From assembly GCA_017543645.1 (NCBI GenBank), contig JAFYFR010000118.1, positions 1 to 12,889 on the forward strand: 12,889 nucleotides of DNA. Direction: 5' to 3'. Under the pieces are notes generated by a model, which was given only the letters and a program-made list of their open reading frames with translations, had not been told where the DNA came from and did not search any database. Source of the DNA: Bacteroidales bacterium (GTDB taxonomy: Bacteria; Bacteroidota; Bacteroidia; Bacteroidales; UBA3824). Made by a program: the position numbers and the translations under genes. This document shows, in pieces, positions 12,377 to 12,889 of the stretch; position 1 is the stretch's first letter; every line of letters begins with the position of its first letter.

Positions 12377-12889
12377 ATGCCCAAGTATCTTGACCCGAAG
12401 GCTGATTTGACCTTCAAGAAAATATTCGGACAGCACAAGCATTTGGTTATGAGCCTTTTGAACGCGCTGTTGCCCTTGCCCGACGGTATGGAGATTAAAT
12501 CGGTGGAGTATATGCCTACCGAAAACATCCCCGACAATCCGGGCAAGAAATACTCCATAGTGGATGTCTACTGCACCGACAACCTCAACCGAAGCTTCAT
12601 CGTGGAGATGCAGTCGGTATGGAACACCGAGTTTTTTGCCCGCACATTGTTCAACGCCGCGACGGTGTATACCAAGCAGCTGGCAAAAGGAATGTCGTTC
12701 GGCGACTTGAAGGATGTTTACGCCCTATGTCTTGTAAACGATGAGAAAGCGTTTGAACAGTACGGTAGCAGCGAGTATATACAGGAGTATTATCTCACCA
12801 ACAAGAGCCACCCCGATGCCGACCGCCGAAACGACATTTCGATGGTGTTCGTTGTGTTGCCCAAATTCAAGCCACAAAACCGGGCAGTA
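12377..12889 (+). CDS. Rpn / PD-(D/E)XK nuclease family putative transposase, 3' part outside window
   Basis: Only the first 171 residues are visible, because the frame is still open at the last base. Full-length relatives are around 300 aa. The N-terminus has the family signature of an invariant aspartate followed by L-T-F-K-K-I-F-G (10-18). The nuclease core follows, with D63 in I-V-D-V-Y and E77-M-Q79 in F-I-V-E-M-Q, matching the D...ExQ catalytic pattern of the PD-(D/E)XK group. Proteins of this family are called recombination-promoting nucleases or putative transposases. They are abundant and often multi-copy in Bacteroidota, but usually lack flanking inverted repeats, and I see none upstream here. 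An ATG at 12370 in another frame stops after seven codons, so 12377 is the start. The gene has its own promoter and is divergent from the LytTR gene. Confidence 0.83.
   Translation, partial: MPKYLDPKADLTFKKIFGQHKHLVMSLLNALLPLPDGMEIKSVEYMPTENIPDNPGKKYSIVDVYCTDNLNRSFIVEMQSVWNTEFFARTLFNAATVYTKQLAKGMSFGDLKDVYALCLVNDEKAFEQYGSSEYIQEYYLTNKSHPDADRRNDISMVFVVLPKFKPQNRAV

Noticed and set aside
12377..12889. Insertion-sequence boundaries around the Rpn-family gene
   Set aside because: No terminal inverted repeat or target duplication is visible upstream, and the 3' side is outside the window.

Overview
The window looks like a chromosomal segment of a Bacteroidota (Bacteroidales-like) genome. Most genes are preceded by TAnnTTTG-type -7 boxes rather than sigma70 -10 boxes, and Shine-Dalgarno sequences are weak or absent. 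The gene content fits too: two-component-regulator propeller repeats with a Y_Y_Y domain, a SpoIIE phosphatase with the ADCTGHG motif, a membrane LytTR regulator and an Rpn/PD-(D/E)XK family protein. No tRNA, rRNA, CRISPR array or insertion sequence is visible.

Left part (1-3035). An ArgD-type class III aminotransferase (minus strand) is divergent from a class I/II aminotransferase (plus strand). The latter overlaps a small lipoprotein gene by 8 bases. A strong, apparently bidirectional hairpin terminator closes this pair. On the minus strand a well-formed promoter at 3100-3130 fires toward the terminator, so a roughly 90-nt RNA could be made there.

Centre (3214-8129). One very large gene (1611 aa) encodes a mosaic receptor: signal peptide, two tandem family-3 solute-binding domains, about 14 propeller repeats, Y_Y_Y domain, one membrane helix, a coiled coil made of 21-residue repeats, and a cytoplasmic SpoIIE/PP2C Ser/Thr phosphatase with its metal-binding aspartates in place. 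This is the most striking object in the window. A perfect 15-base palindrome lies upstream of its presumed promoter.

Right part (8139-12244, minus strand). A membrane-anchored LytTR regulator precedes a tight four-gene operon: a six-helix CcdA/DsbD-like thiol-redox membrane protein, a NapH-like polyferredoxin membrane protein, a small anchored protein of unknown function and an anchored alpha/beta hydrolase. Between regulator and operon lie four TGGGA(C/T) repeats spaced 22, 19 and 21 bases, directly upstream of the operon promoter. That is the geometry expected of LytTR-type direct-repeat operators, so I propose that the regulator controls a transmembrane electron-transfer module.

Right edge (12321-12889). 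A near-consensus promoter leads into an Rpn/PD-(D/E)XK family gene that runs off the window.
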